A DNA stretch of 64,000 nt, from contig NZ_LT629693.1 in assembly GCF_900099825.1 (NCBI RefSeq), positions 3,545,001 through 3,609,000 on the forward strand, read 5' to 3'. Position 1 is the stretch's first letter, and each line of letters opens with the position of its first letter. The notes beneath the pieces are model-generated. The model worked only from the letters and a program-made list of their open reading frames with translations, ran no database searches and was not told the origin of the DNA. The stretch comes from Bradyrhizobium ottawaense. Its GTDB lineage: Bacteria; Pseudomonadota; Alphaproteobacteria; Rhizobiales; Xanthobacteraceae. A program made the translations under genes and the position numbers. Below, piece after piece: positions 1 through 8,834 of the stretch.

Positions 1-1871
1 GCGGAGCCTGCCGCGCCGAGCGCCTTGGCAATGCCGTTGGGGTCGATGATCATGATCACGGCGCCGTCACCCAGAATGGTGTTGCCGGAGAACATGTCGA
101 TGTGCCGCAGTTTGGTCGACATCGGCTTGACCACGATCTCTTCGGTGTGGAACACGCCGTCGACCACGATGCCGAAGGTCTGGCTGCCGACCTGCGTGAC
201 CACGATAAAACCGTTCTCGGGGTCGGACGAGGAGCCGTCGTCGATCTTCAACAGCTTCTTCAGGTGCATCAGCGGCAACAGCTTGTTGCGCAGCCTGAGC
301 ACGGCGGTGTCCTTGATGCGCTCGATGCGGTGTTCGGAGTTGGCGCGGGCGCGAACCAGCTCGACCACCGACAGCTGCGGGATCGCAAAGCGGTCGCCGG
401 CGGCTTCCACGATCAGGGCCGAGACGATGGCCAGCGTCAGCGGGATCTTGATGGTGACGGAAGAGCCCTCGCCGGCCACCGACTTGATGTCGATGGTGCC
501 GCCGATCTGGTCGATATTGGTGCGCACCACGTCCATGCCGACGCCGCGGCCGGAGACCGAGGTGACGGCGGCGGCGGTGGAGAAGCCCGGCGCGAAGATG
601 AACTTGTGGATCTGGGCTTCGGTCATCTTCTCCAGATCGGACTCGGAGACCAGACCGTTCTGAACGGCCTTGGCCTTGATCCGCTCGGTGTTGAGCCCGC
701 GGCCGTTGTCGGCGATGCAGATGATGATGTGGCCGCCTTCATGGTAGGCGGAGAGACGGATGGTGCCCTGCTCGGGCTTGCCGGCGGCGGCGCGCTCAGT
801 GGGCGTCTCCAGACCGTGGTCGGCGGAGTTGCGCACCATGTGCGTCAACGGATCCTTGATCAGGTCGAGCACCTGGCGGTCCAGCTCGGTGTCGGCGCCG
901 TGCATCTCCAGCTCGATCTGCTTGCCGAGTTCGCCCGAGAGGTCGCGGACGATGCGGGGCAGCTTTTGCCAGGCGTTGCCGATCGGCTGCATCCGCGTCT
1001 TCATGACGCCTTCCTGCAGTTCGGCGGTGACGTTGGAGAGCCGCTGCAGCGGCACCTTGAACTCGGTGTCCTCGTTGCGGCGGGAGATCTCGAGCAACTG
1101 GTTGCGGGTCAGCACCAGCTCGGAGACCATGGTCATCAGGTGTTCCAGCGTGTCCACGTTGACGCGGATCGACTGGTTGGCGATTTTGTCGGCTTCCTGG
1201 ACGTCGGTCTCGGCGGCGACCGCCTTCTTCGACGGCTTGGCTTTGGCGCGCGGCTCGGGGGCCGTCTCCGGCTCGGCGGCCTTGACGACCGGTGCGGGTG
1301 CGGGCGCAGGCGGCGCGACTTCGATGGCGGTCTCGCGGAAGGCGCGTTCGAGGTCGTCGAGCGAGACTTCGCCGGGACGCAGCGGACGCTCCAGCACCTG
1401 ATCGACCAGCGTGCCCTGCGCGACCGCGGGCGCTGCGGGTGCAACCGGAGGTGCGGCGACCACCGGTACCGGTGCGGCTTCAACCGCGGCATGCGCGGCG
1501 CCTTCGGCCATCGCGTGCAGTTTCTCGATCAGGTCTTCGTCGGTGCCTTCCGGCTCGGTCTCGGTGGCCTCGAGGCCGGCGAGGATTTCCTTGATGCGGT
1601 CGATCGAGGACAGGATCAGCGTCACGGCGCCGGCCGTCACCGGCATGCCGTCGCGGAATTTGCCCATCAGGGTCTCGCCGGCATGGGCCAGCGCTTCGAG
1701 CCGCGGCAAGCCCAGGAAGCCGCAGGTGCCCTTGATGGTGTGAACCAGGCGGAAGATGTTATCCAGGATCTTGGCGTCAGTCGGGTCCTGCTCGAACCGC
1801 ACCAATTGATTATCGACCGTATCCAGGCTCTCGCTGGTCTCGGTCAGGAACTCCCGCAACAAATCATCCAT
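1..1871 (-). CDS. cheA: Chemotaxis histidine kinase CheA (3' end beyond window)
   Basis: Cytoplasmic kinase of the chemoreceptor array; it phosphorylates CheY and CheB. About 623 residues lie in the window. In order: an Hpt domain (residues 1-105) with the phosphorylatable His44 in VHTIKGTCGF; an Ala/Pro-rich linker (about 150-230); the dimerisation helices; the ATP-binding domain with HMVRNSADHG near 344, ADNGRGL, and GRGVGMDVV near 440; then the beginning of the CheW-like regulatory domain, which is cut by the window edge. Start is the ATG at 1871 (MDDLLREFL), the usual CheA N-terminus. It lies on the same strand as flbT and the flagellin, about 500 bp downstream of flbT. Identification is secure; the C-terminus cannot be judged. 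Confidence 0.97.
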   Translation of the reverse strand, partial: MDDLLREFLTETSESLDTVDNQLVRFEQDPTDAKILDNIFRLVHTIKGTCGFLGLPRLEALAHAGETLMGKFRDGMPVTAGAVTLILSSIDRIKEILAGLEATETEPEGTDEDLIEKLHAMAEGAAHAAVEAAPVPVVAAPPVAPAAPAVAQGTLVDQVLERPLRPGEVSLDDLERAFRETAIEVAPPAPAPAPVVKAAEPETAPEPRAKAKPSKKAVAAETDVQEADKIANQSIRVNVDTLEHLMTMVSELVLTRNQLLEISRRNEDTEFKVPLQRLSNVTAELQEGVMKTRMQPIGNAWQKLPRIVRDLSGELGKQIELEMHGADTELDRQVLDLIKDPLTHMVRNSADHGLETPTERAAAGKPEQGTIRLSAYHEGGHIIICIADNGRGLNTERIKAKAVQNGLVSESDLEKMTEAQIHKFIFAPGFSTAAAVTSVSGRGVGMDVVRTNIDQIGGTIDIKSVAGEGSSVTIKIPLTLAIVSALIVEAAGDRFAIPQLSVVELVRARANSEHRIERIKDTAVLRLRNKLLPLMHLKKLLKIDDGSSSDPENGFIVVTQVGSQTFGIVVDGVFHTEEIVVKPMSTKLRHIDMFSGNTILGDGAVIMIIDPNGIAKALGAAGS

Positions 1872-2373
1872 CAGAGCATGCCTTCCAAAATTCATGTCAC
1901 GGTCGCTTCTCAGGCATACCTGTCCGGGTTTCACGACGACGTTAATTTCGTTGTCCGTGCAAATACGGAGGAAGCGAATTTTCACTATCCGCCTGCGCGC
2001 GTTCGCGATCGCATGCAACTTCAACAACGGCGCGCGTGGCGAATGACATGAAAGTCACGTTACACCTGTAACCATAGGCGTTCGGAATATTTCTCCGACA
2101 TTCTTTATCTGCCGCAGCGCCGCGACCTGAAACATCATTCAATTTTGCAACAAATGCGTTCGGCATCTATCGGACGTTTACGACGTCTCGGCGCTTCGCT
2201 ATCGCCTGGAGTCTCAGGCAGGCGGACTCGCGTAGGCATCATCGCCGGCCACGCGCGAATACGTGGCGTATCAGACAGTTTTGGTGATGCGGGAGATATC
2301 GACGTTTCGTGCGGACGCGCGACGATCACACGCGACGAATTGGAAAACGTCGTCTCGGGGCAGTCGGCCGGTA
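1872..2373. other. Intergenic region upstream of cheA
   Basis: No convincing gene was found in these roughly 500 bp on either strand; the short open frames have no family resemblance. It must contain the cheA promoter and the end of the flbT transcript. A flaF gene, often next to flbT in alphaproteobacteria, was looked for here and not found. Confidence 0.6.
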
Positions 2374-2754
2374 TCAGGCCGCGAGCAGCGCTTCCTCGCG
2401 CTTCATCAACTTCCGGATTTCCTTGAGCGCCTTGTAGAGCGTTCCGGCAATCACATGACTGTTGACGCTGTCGATCGCAAGGCGATCGCCCGGATTGGTC
2501 TCGCGCAGGTCGCGCAGGAAACCCTGATAAGCCATCCGGTATCGCGGGATGTCATTCTTCAGATACATGGTCTGAACGCAGAGATAGAGCCGCTTGGCAG
2601 GCGTATTGGCGTTCTCGGGTGTGACGGTGTCTTTTTCGCGAAGGATCGGCGCATCGCCGTCGACCAGGAACGAGGTGCGCGTGCCAGAATTGACGAGAAC
2701 AGTTTCGCCAATCACGATCCGTTCAAACGGTTTAAGTTCGACACGTAACGGCAC
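2374..2754 (-). CDS. flbT: Flagellin post-transcriptional regulator FlbT
   Basis: FlbT binds flagellin mRNA and controls its stability and translation in alphaproteobacteria. The 126-residue product opens VPLRVELKPFERIVIGETV, the typical family N-terminus, and continues with NTPAKRLYLCVQTMYL. An ATG lies 14 codons upstream, but the GTG at 2754 is the better start: it has a strong GGGAG about six bases upstream and matches where the family normally begins. It lies directly downstream of the flagellin on the same strand, consistent with its role. Its usual partner flaF is not adjacent. Family assignment is firm; start choice fairly sure. Confidence 0.93.
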   Translation of the reverse strand: MPLRVELKPFERIVIGETVLVNSGTRTSFLVDGDAPILREKDTVTPENANTPAKRLYLCVQTMYLKNDIPRYRMAYQGFLRDLRETNPGDRLAIDSVNSHVIAGTLYKALKEIRKLMKREEALLAA

Positions 2755-2920
2755 AGTCTTCTCCCGTTCGAAGACGCGCGCGAGCGTAGTGCTCACGACG
2801 TTTGCGAAGCATCTTGCAAATGCGCGGCAAGCGAGCCGCCATCTGATCTTCAGGGATTTGGGATCGAGGGTGGCGGCGGGGTTTCCCCCGCCGCCTTGAT
2901 CGATGAAGTCGTGGCCGAAC

Positions 2921-4630
2921 TTAGCGGAGCAGCTGCAACACGCTCTGCTGCGACGTGTTGGCCAGCGACAGCGCGGACACCGCGATCGACTGGCGGGTCG
3001 ACAGCGCCTGGCTGTTCGCCGCTTCCTCGTTGGTGTCGGCCAGCGTCAGGTTCGACGAGCCGGTCTGCAGCACGTTGATCAGGTTCTTCGAGAAGTCCTG
3101 GCGGATCTGCACGATCGACAGGTTCGAACCCAGCGCGGACGCTTCGGCTCGGAGCGAGTCGGAAGCGCTGCTCAGTGACGCCAACGCTTTGTTCGTGGCA
3201 TTGTTGTCAATGAAGTCCGTACCGACGGTCAAGTTGGCAAGGCCGAGGCCCGCCGCGTCAAAGGTCGTGCCCGTGATGTTCAGCGTCGACTTGCCGGTCT
3301 CGTTGAACACCAGCTTCAGCGAGTCGCCATTCAGGAGGTTGACACCGTTGAACGACGCATCCTTCGAGGTCGTGGTGATCTGCGACAGGATGTTATTGAA
3401 CTGACCAACCAGATTGGCGCGCGTGGCTTGAGCAGCCGCATCTTGCACGGGAGCCGAGGCCGACTTGCCGTTAAACAGATTGGTGCTGCCGGTGAGAGCG
3501 CCAATCTGAAGCGAAGCGTTGTCGTTGTTGGTCTGGATCGTCAGCGTACCGGAGGCATCGACCGTGGCCTGCAGGTTGTTGGAGGCCAGTGCGGCGTTCA
3601 GACCGTTGAGGTCCTTGACCTGGCCGGCGCCGGTGCCGAACGTGATCGACGTTGCCGTGCCGGTGCCGACCGCCGCGACGTCGAGAACCGTGCCGATGGC
3701 GAGGTTCGAGTTGGTCGAGGCGGTGCGCGCCAGGGTCGTGGTCGCGCCGCCGGTGCCGATGCCGAGCGAGGCCAGCAAGTTCGCATTGCTCGAGCTGATC
3801 GCAAGGTCGGCGGCGGTGCCGGTCGAGATCACGAGCTTGCCGCCAGTGACCGCGGCGGCGGTGCCGGTAGCGGGGACGGAGGCGGCGATGGTGGCGTTGC
3901 CGCCGCCGGTGAACGTAGCCGTCTGCACGCCGGTGGCAAGGTCAACCGCGGTGAGGAGGTCGCTGACCTTGCCCGCACCCGCATTGAGATAGACCGACGA
4001 GTTGCCGGAACCGTCGGTGACGATGTTGCCGCTGACGCCGGAGCCGGCGGGGACCGAGCCAGCCGCCGGAGGCGCACCGGTCTTGAAGGTGATGGTGTGG
4101 CCATCGACCGTCAACGTGTCGCCGTTGGCGATCGTCGCTGAAATCGAGGTAGAGGCAGCGGTGAAGGTCAGCGAGCCGGTAGAGGCCAAAGCGGCGGCGT
4201 TCGCGTCGGTCGCTGCCACGCCGGTCAGGGTCGCCGAGACGTAGGAGTTGCCGCCGAACAGGTTGGTGGCGGTTGCACCCGCGCCGAGGGAAACCGAGAA
4301 GCTCGACTTGCTCGAATAGCCGACCTGGGTCTGCAGAGCCTGGTTGGCAACCGACTTGGCGCTGTCCACCAGCTTCTGCAGCGAGGTGATGCCGGTGTTG
4401 GCAGCCTGCAGCACCTGCACGCCGTTGCCGATACCATCGAGCAGGTTGTTGATGTCGCTAGCGCGGTTGTCGAGCTTCGCCGCGGTGAAGAAGTTGGTCG
4501 GATTGTCGAGAGCCGTGTTGACCTTCTTGCCGGTCGAGAGACGGTTCTGGGTGGTCGCGAGCAGATCAGCGGTGGACTGCAGCGAGAGCAGGTTCTGGCG
4601 AACCGACGAGGAGAGGACGATACCTGACAT
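2921..4630 (-). CDS. fliC: Flagellin (filament protein), long form
   Basis: Structural protein of the flagellar filament, 569 residues. The N-terminal D0/D1 helices (about 1-140: MSGIVLSSSVRQNLLSLQS..., LSTGKKVNTALDNPTNFF) and C-terminal helices (about 470-569, ending in SANTS-type QQSVLQLLR) are conserved. Between them is a long Thr/Ala/Gly-rich variable region (about 110-410) that forms the surface-exposed part, so it is much longer than the minimal rhizobial flagellin. No signal peptide, as expected for type III flagellar export. Start ATG at 4630 has AAGGAT upstream. flbT lies 166 bp downstream. The very repetitive GCC/ACC codon pattern in the variable region is compositional rather than a frameshift. 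Confidence 0.96.
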   Translation of the reverse strand: MSGIVLSSSVRQNLLSLQSTADLLATTQNRLSTGKKVNTALDNPTNFFTAAKLDNRASDINNLLDGIGNGVQVLQAANTGITSLQKLVDSAKSVANQALQTQVGYSSKSSFSVSLGAGATATNLFGGNSYVSATLTGVAATDANAAALASTGSLTFTAASTSISATIANGDTLTVDGHTITFKTGAPPAAGSVPAGSGVSGNIVTDGSGNSSVYLNAGAGKVSDLLTAVDLATGVQTATFTGGGNATIAASVPATGTAAAVTGGKLVISTGTAADLAISSSNANLLASLGIGTGGATTTLARTASTNSNLAIGTVLDVAAVGTGTATSITFGTGAGQVKDLNGLNAALASNNLQATVDASGTLTIQTNNDNASLQIGALTGSTNLFNGKSASAPVQDAAAQATRANLVGQFNNILSQITTTSKDASFNGVNLLNGDSLKLVFNETGKSTLNITGTTFDAAGLGLANLTVGTDFIDNNATNKALASLSSASDSLRAEASALGSNLSIVQIRQDFSKNLINVLQTGSSNLTLADTNEEAANSQALSTRQSIAVSALSLANTSQQSVLQLLR

Positions 4631-4899
4631 AACTCATATCCTTCTGGATGAACACGATTGACGCAACGCCGAAACATTCATTCGGCGATCGTGCCACCCT
4701 GTCCCCGCGGAGCCTACGCTTTCGTTAACGGACGCTCCGTACAAATACCCTTCACGTCAAAAAAAATCGGCAACTCGGCTTATGGTAAACAGATCCTAAA
4801 CGGCGCATGCCGCATGCGCGCGTCACGACGTCTGCACAAAGTCTGCGATACGAAGCCTGCGACGGCTGGCTCGACCGGACAACGCCTGCGAAGCGCGAA

Positions 4900-5215
4900 C
4901 TGACTTCGGCGAGACACTCATTGATGACATCGGCAAAGCTATTGGCGTGAGCGGCATGCGCGGGCAACGCACCGTTCCGCGTTCGCGCGCCATGCGCAGG
5001 AAGTCCGGCGCCGGTCAGTCGAGGTTGGCGAAGGCGCGACCGGACATTGCGATCAGCGGAATCGCCGGCGCGCGCTCGTGAAATGTCCTGACCGATTCGA
5101 AACCACGCATGTGCGGCACGAAGATATCGACGATCATCCGGTCGAACCCGCAGCTTCCGGCGCGCGATGCCCGGCTTCGCCGCCATCGGCGACCGCTACT
5201 TCAAAGCCGTGGCGT
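4900..5215 (-). pseudogene. Decayed response-regulator receiver domain
   Basis: A receiver domain can be read in pieces on the minus strand. GFEVAVADGGEAG (about 5170-5211) is followed, after a frameshift, by GFDRMIVDIFVPHMRGFES and APAIPLIAMSGRAFANLD, then an in-frame TGA at 5015-5017. Reading on in the same frame gives PAPDFLRMARERGTVRC, the normal continuation of such domains. After a second shift, FADVINECLAEV matches the last helix. The phosphoacceptor Asp is in IVDIF. The N-terminal strand with the acidic pocket is missing. Two frame shifts, a stop and a truncated start make this a pseudogene. Position between the flagellin and a Crp-like gene suggests a former chemotaxis or flagellar regulator (inference). 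Confidence 0.72.
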
Positions 5216-5395
5216 TCGGGCTACTCCGATCGTCTAACGACCCGGTCGAAAAGCCTGTCAATTCTCCTTGCCAACCTTACGGGCCAGGATCATCATCGGC
5301 GAATTCGGAGTGTACGTATTGGGAGCCAGCGCCAGAGACGGCTTGATCCGCAAGGCTTTGGCTACGAGGCCATACCTATAAACAGGGAGACTGCT

Positions 5396-6121
5396 GTGGA
5401 ATCAGCCCCCCGTTCCCCGAATGGATTTTTGTCTTCGCTGACTGCGGACGACTTCGAATTGATCCGCCCACATTTGCGCACCACCGATCTCCAGCAGGAG
5501 ATGGTGCTGGTTGAAGTCGACGAGACGCTCAAACGCGCTTATCTCCCGCACCGTGGCGTGATTTCGCTGGTGGTCAAGCTCGCACGCGGCGAACACGTTC
5601 AGGTCGCTATGGTCGGTCGCGACAGCATATTCGGTTCGTTCTCCGCCCTCGGCGACGCCGTCGCGCTGAACAGCGCGGTGGTGCTGGTACCCGGGGTAGC
5701 CTCGACGATCGACATCGACCAGCTTCGCGCCGCGGCCGACCAGAGCGCAACGCTCCGCGCCGCACTGGCTCGACATGGACTGGCAGTCTATGCGCAGATT
5801 CAGCAAACCGCGGGCTGCAACGCCTCCCACACGGTGGAGTCCCGGCTGGCGCGATGCCTGTTGCAGACGCGCGACCTGTCCGGCAGCGACAAGCTGGTGC
5901 TGACCCAGGAATCAATGGCGCAGATGATCGGCGCCCGCCGCAACAGCGTATCGCTGGTGGCCAGCACGCTGCAGCAGGCGAACTTCATCCACTACAGCCG
6001 CGGGCATATCGAGATTACCAATCTGGACGGCCTGATCAGGACCTCCTGCGAATGCTACGGAACCGTGAAGGCCCAGTACACGAGGCTGCTGCACCCGCAC
6101 ATCCGCTGCGCGGCGGCGTGA
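5396..6121 (+). CDS. Crp/Fnr-family transcriptional regulator
   Basis: A 241-residue one-component regulator. Residues about 20-120 form a cupin-like cyclic-nucleotide-binding fold (SLTADDFELIRPHL, VEVDETLKRAYLPHRGVISLVV, DSIFGSFSALGD), and about 150-215 form the winged helix-turn-helix, with recognition region LTQESMAQMIGARRNSVSLV near 168-187. It lacks the Cys cluster of oxygen-sensing Fnr, so the signal is unknown. The frame is open upstream to an ATG at 5078, but that stretch overlaps the decayed receiver domain. The GTG at 5396 has GGGAG seven bases upstream and starts at the family N-terminus. Similar Crp-like genes are numerous in Bradyrhizobium; the target genes cannot be told from sequence. 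Confidence 0.88.
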   Translation: MESAPRSPNGFLSSLTADDFELIRPHLRTTDLQQEMVLVEVDETLKRAYLPHRGVISLVVKLARGEHVQVAMVGRDSIFGSFSALGDAVALNSAVVLVPGVASTIDIDQLRAAADQSATLRAALARHGLAVYAQIQQTAGCNASHTVESRLARCLLQTRDLSGSDKLVLTQESMAQMIGARRNSVSLVASTLQQANFIHYSRGHIEITNLDGLIRTSCECYGTVKAQYTRLLHPHIRCAAA

Positions 6122-6409
6122 TGACCTGCGCACCGGCCGTGTCCCGATCGCTCTGATAGGTTCCCCGCCACCTTGCGCGCGAGGATTGTGCCGGGCCGCA
6201 ATCGGCGGCCGCTTACCCCGTATAATTACTGCCAGCCAGGGGGTTTCGCGGCCGATCGGTCCAGCCCGGAATTAACGCGCTGTTCAATGAGCCCTGATAT
6301 TTGTCACGCTGCTGACGGGTGCGAGTACGAGAAAAGCGGCGAAGCCTTTTCGCATGCTGCGCGCATTCACCCGTGTTCAGCGGCTTGTGAATTGCGCGGA
6401 GTTAAAGAC

Positions 6410-6796
6410 ATGGCTTTTGATTTGTCGATGCCGATCCTGGTGGTCGATGACTACAGCACCATGATCCGCATCATCCGCAATCTTCTCAAGCAGATTGGAT
6501 TCGAGAACGTCGACGATGCCAGCGACGGATCGGCGGCGCTGGCCAAATTGCAGACCAAGCGATACGGCCTCGTGATCTCCGACTGGAACATGGAACCGAT
6601 GACCGGCTACGACCTGCTCAAGGAAGTCCGCGCCAGTCCGGAATTCTCGAAGACGCCCTTCATCATGATCACGGCAGAATCCAAGACCGAGAACGTCATC
6701 GCCGCGAAGAAAGCCGGCGTAAGCAATTACATCGTCAAGCCGTTCAACGCGGCGACGCTGAGGACCAAGATGGAAGCGGTATTTCCCAACGAATAA
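6410..6796 (+). CDS. cheY: Chemotaxis response regulator CheY
   Basis: Single receiver domain of 128 residues with no output domain. CheA phosphorylates it, and it then binds the flagellar motor switch. The acidic pocket Asp13-Asp14 (LVVDDYS), phosphoacceptor Asp58 (VISDWNM), switch Thr88 (MITAES) and Lys110 (IVKPF) are all present. The ATG at 6410 is preceded by GGAG with eight-base spacing; the upstream open frame is not domain-like. It is on the strand opposite to cheA, about 4.5 kb away, separated by the flagellin and the Crp-like gene. Helices RIIRNLLKQIGF and the C-terminus MEAVFPNE are typical of bradyrhizobial CheY. Confidence 0.95.
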   Translation: MAFDLSMPILVVDDYSTMIRIIRNLLKQIGFENVDDASDGSAALAKLQTKRYGLVISDWNMEPMTGYDLLKEVRASPEFSKTPFIMITAESKTENVIAAKKAGVSNYIVKPFNAATLRTKMEAVFPNE

Positions 6797-6832
6797 CCTC
6801 TGCCGGGGCGCGATGTCCCCGCACCGGATTTT

Positions 6833-6910
6833 GTTTTCACGCGCTTGCTCCATACGAACCGGTACCCGCCCCCGGATCAAATCCGAGGGCAGCTTCGCTC
6901 GAAAATGCCC
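6833..6910 (+). repeat. Dispersed intergenic repeat, GCGTTTTC family, copy A
   Basis: The stretch with TTTTCACGCG, ACGAACCGGTA, CGGATCAAATCCGAGGGC and GCTTCGCTCGAAAATGC recurs with small changes at 42784-42855 and 58972-59020, and in reverse at 7417-7457. The ends are partly self-complementary. It fills most of the 317-bp cheY-7114 gap, in which no gene is seen. Confidence 0.6.
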
Positions 6911-7113
6911 CCGCGACCGCAAATCCGCATCGCGTAATCTTCGCGGACCTGGCCGGCATCGGCAGGCATTCCCGCATCGCAGGATCCGTTTCGAACATGG
7001 CAGGGCCGTGCGCCCGGCGCCATCGTGCACCCTGGCCGTACTTCTACGGCGTCAGATTTTCACAGACAGCTAATCTTGACTGGCGATAGTCGCGTGGACT
7101 GAAGGAGTACCTC

Positions 7114-7359
7114 ATGTTCACGTTTGAAACGAGCGATCAGAAGGAAGTGCGGCGTTTCCGTATCGCGCAGTTCAACGGCAGAACCGCAACCGCTCGCGCC
7201 GCCGGCTCGGCGGTCACCGGCCACGTTCGATCGATCGTGGAAAACAAGGCGAGCGTTCCGGCCGCATGGACGATCACGATCATCCCGGAAGGGCCCAGGG
7301 CCACCGCCGCGTTACGGCCGTCGCCTCGCGTCCGCTCCTTCCTGGAAGACCGCTGCTAG
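7114..7359 (+). CDS. Small conserved-looking hypothetical protein
   Basis: An 81-residue protein beginning MFTFETSDQKEVRRFRIAQF with an ideal ribosome-binding site (AAGGAG, seven bases before the ATG), which is the main support for it being real. No signal peptide, membrane segment or known domain is visible. The middle (GSAVTGHVRSIVENKASVP, then WTITIIPEG) looks like a short beta-rich fold, and the C-terminus is Arg/Pro-rich. It stands alone between two repeat copies. Function unknown. Confidence 0.6.
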   Translation: MFTFETSDQKEVRRFRIAQFNGRTATARAAGSAVTGHVRSIVENKASVPAAWTITIIPEGPRATAALRPSPRVRSFLEDRC

Positions 7360-7416
7360 GCAGCAACGGCGCTGTCCACGCCGCAACGCGCCTGTTCAGG
7401 CGTCCGCCGGCCATAG

Positions 7417-7457
7417 CGTTCCCGAGCGAAGCATGCCTCGGACTTGATCCGAGGGTG
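7417..7457 (-). repeat. Dispersed intergenic repeat, GCGTTTTC family, copy B (partial, reversed)
   Basis: On the minus strand this reads CCTCGGATCAAGTCCGAGG followed by CATGCTTCGCTCGGGAACGC, matching the second half of the copy at 42784-42855. CCTCGGA/TCCGAGG is itself a short hairpin. It lies just downstream of the small gene at 7114. Confidence 0.55.
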
Positions 7458-7537
7458 GCTGCCGGCTCGCGTAAGGCAGAAGACGCACTTCGTCCGCGAG
7501 CCCGACGGTGGCTGCATGGAGCATGACGGTTGATAGA

Positions 7538-8146
7538 TCAGGCAGGCTGCAGCAACGCCTTGCGCACGAGATCGGCGGTGTTGCGGGCGCCGAGCTTGCG
7601 CATCGCCTCAGCGCGATGGCTCTCGAACGTCCGCGGGCTGATGTTCATTCGCAAGGCGCCCTGCTTGTTGGAGCAACCTTCGCTGATCAGGCTGAGCACT
7701 TCGCGCTCGCGCTTCGTCAGCGGCTTCTGACCGGACTCGGTCGCGAACATCACTCCCGGCGTACGCCCGACATCCCGGCTGCGGCCGCCCTGGCCTTGCT
7801 GGTGATCGCCATCGGCAGCCGCCGGGTGACTATCCGAGATCTGCTTGAGCAGGGCGCAGACACGTTCGGTCTGCTGAAGCGCGTTCTCGACGACCTGTTG
7901 CAGGTAAACGCGATTGCCGGGCGCCTGCGAAAATTGGTGGCTGTGCTGCTTGATCTCGTTCATGTAGAGCAGCAGCGCGGTCAGCGGACCATTCAACCGC
8001 CGGGCGATCGCAGCACCGGCCTCCTCCGTCGCCCTGACCCGCGCGGCGGACAGATGGACCAAGTCGAGATTGTCTTCGAGGGGCGTGATGTCCTTCACCC
8101 ACTTTGAAAAGTGCGAATCGGCGGCTCGATCGTCTGCTTGGGACAT
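7538..8146 (-). CDS. HTH-LuxR regulator with histidine-kinase-like N-terminal helices
   Basis: A 202-residue protein. Residues 143-200 are a clear LuxR/FixJ helix-turn-helix (LTKREREVLSLISEGCSNKQ, ISPRTFESHRAEAMRKLG, DLVRKAL). The N-terminal half has no receiver domain and no autoinducer domain. Instead, residues about 40-105 (EEAGAAIARRLNGPLTALLLYMNEI, LQQVVENALQQTERVCALLKQI) resemble the two-helix dimerisation domain of sensor kinases, with Asn where the phosphorylated His would be. A Gly/Gln-rich linker joins the halves. No adjacent kinase or regulator gene. No clear ribosome-binding site before the ATG at 8146. DNA binding is sure; the signalling mode is inference. Confidence 0.85.
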   Translation of the reverse strand: MSQADDRAADSHFSKWVKDITPLEDNLDLVHLSAARVRATEEAGAAIARRLNGPLTALLLYMNEIKQHSHQFSQAPGNRVYLQQVVENALQQTERVCALLKQISDSHPAAADGDHQQGQGGRSRDVGRTPGVMFATESGQKPLTKREREVLSLISEGCSNKQGALRMNISPRTFESHRAEAMRKLGARNTADLVRKALLQPA

Positions 8147-8834
8147 ATAACCAAGTTATCGGCTCCATTCTCGTTCATGGTTAATTTCCTCACCAGTAAG
8201 AATACGGGGCAACCCGGTACTCGACCGCTGCGATGGCCGAAGTTGAGAAAAAATGCGCGAAAACATCCGCAAACGGCGCATTTTGGTCCGGAATCCGGTA
8301 ATTCTACCGATCAAATAAATTTATGGCCGCGCACGTTACCCCGTATTTTCACTGGGACCGCATTTACGTTTCTAATGGAGTCCGATCGATTTTGACGGCC
8401 TGCGCAGCCCTGCCGCACCGCAGCCAGGCGTGATGCGCGAGCCCGCGGTCCGGGCGCCCTTCGGGGGTTGAAATTTTGGACGCCCCGGCCGGATTGGGGT
8501 TTGGACGTCGTTACGATTGCGCGACGTCAGGTGCGCGGCCGCTTGAGGAATTTTCCCAGGAACCGACCCGAGACCACGAACCTGAACCACCAAAGCGCCA
8601 GCCGTCGCGTTTTCATCGGTCCCACCCGGCGGGCCGAGGCGGCCCGCGTGGCACCTTGGATAGCGCGGACGCCGGGGCGCCCCTGTGAGTTGCTTCACAA
8701 TCGACCGTAGAAACACCGTCGCCGCCGGCCGCACACGGCCGCTTTTCGCGCCGATTCCGATTTACAGGCTTTGCCGGCCTCGCGATGATCGAGGTCCTCA
8801 ATCATCCGGCACATCATTCAGGCGGGAGACGGCG
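8147..8834. other. Long intergenic region, divergent
   Basis: About 690 bp between the divergent LuxR-type gene and the secreted protein at 8835. The first 250 bp are distinctly less GC-rich (for example around 8290-8380) and probably hold promoters. Short open frames at 8372-8734 on both strands show Pro/Arg-rich low-complexity translations without start signals. No gene is called. Confidence 0.5.

Noticed and set aside
102..2051. Long open frame of 649 codons on the plus strand across cheA
   Set aside because: Antisense shadow of the GC-rich cheA gene; translation is Asp/Gly/Arg/His-rich without any domain, while cheA has all kinase motifs.
4640..4760. Sigma-54 type promoter for the flagellin
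   Set aside because: A TGGCAC lies upstream on the minus strand, but the second element TTGC is not at the required distance.
4752..5186. 144-codon minus-strand open frame upstream of the flagellin
   Set aside because: Mixes frames of the decayed response regulator; only the last part (FADVINECLAEV) belongs to the former protein.
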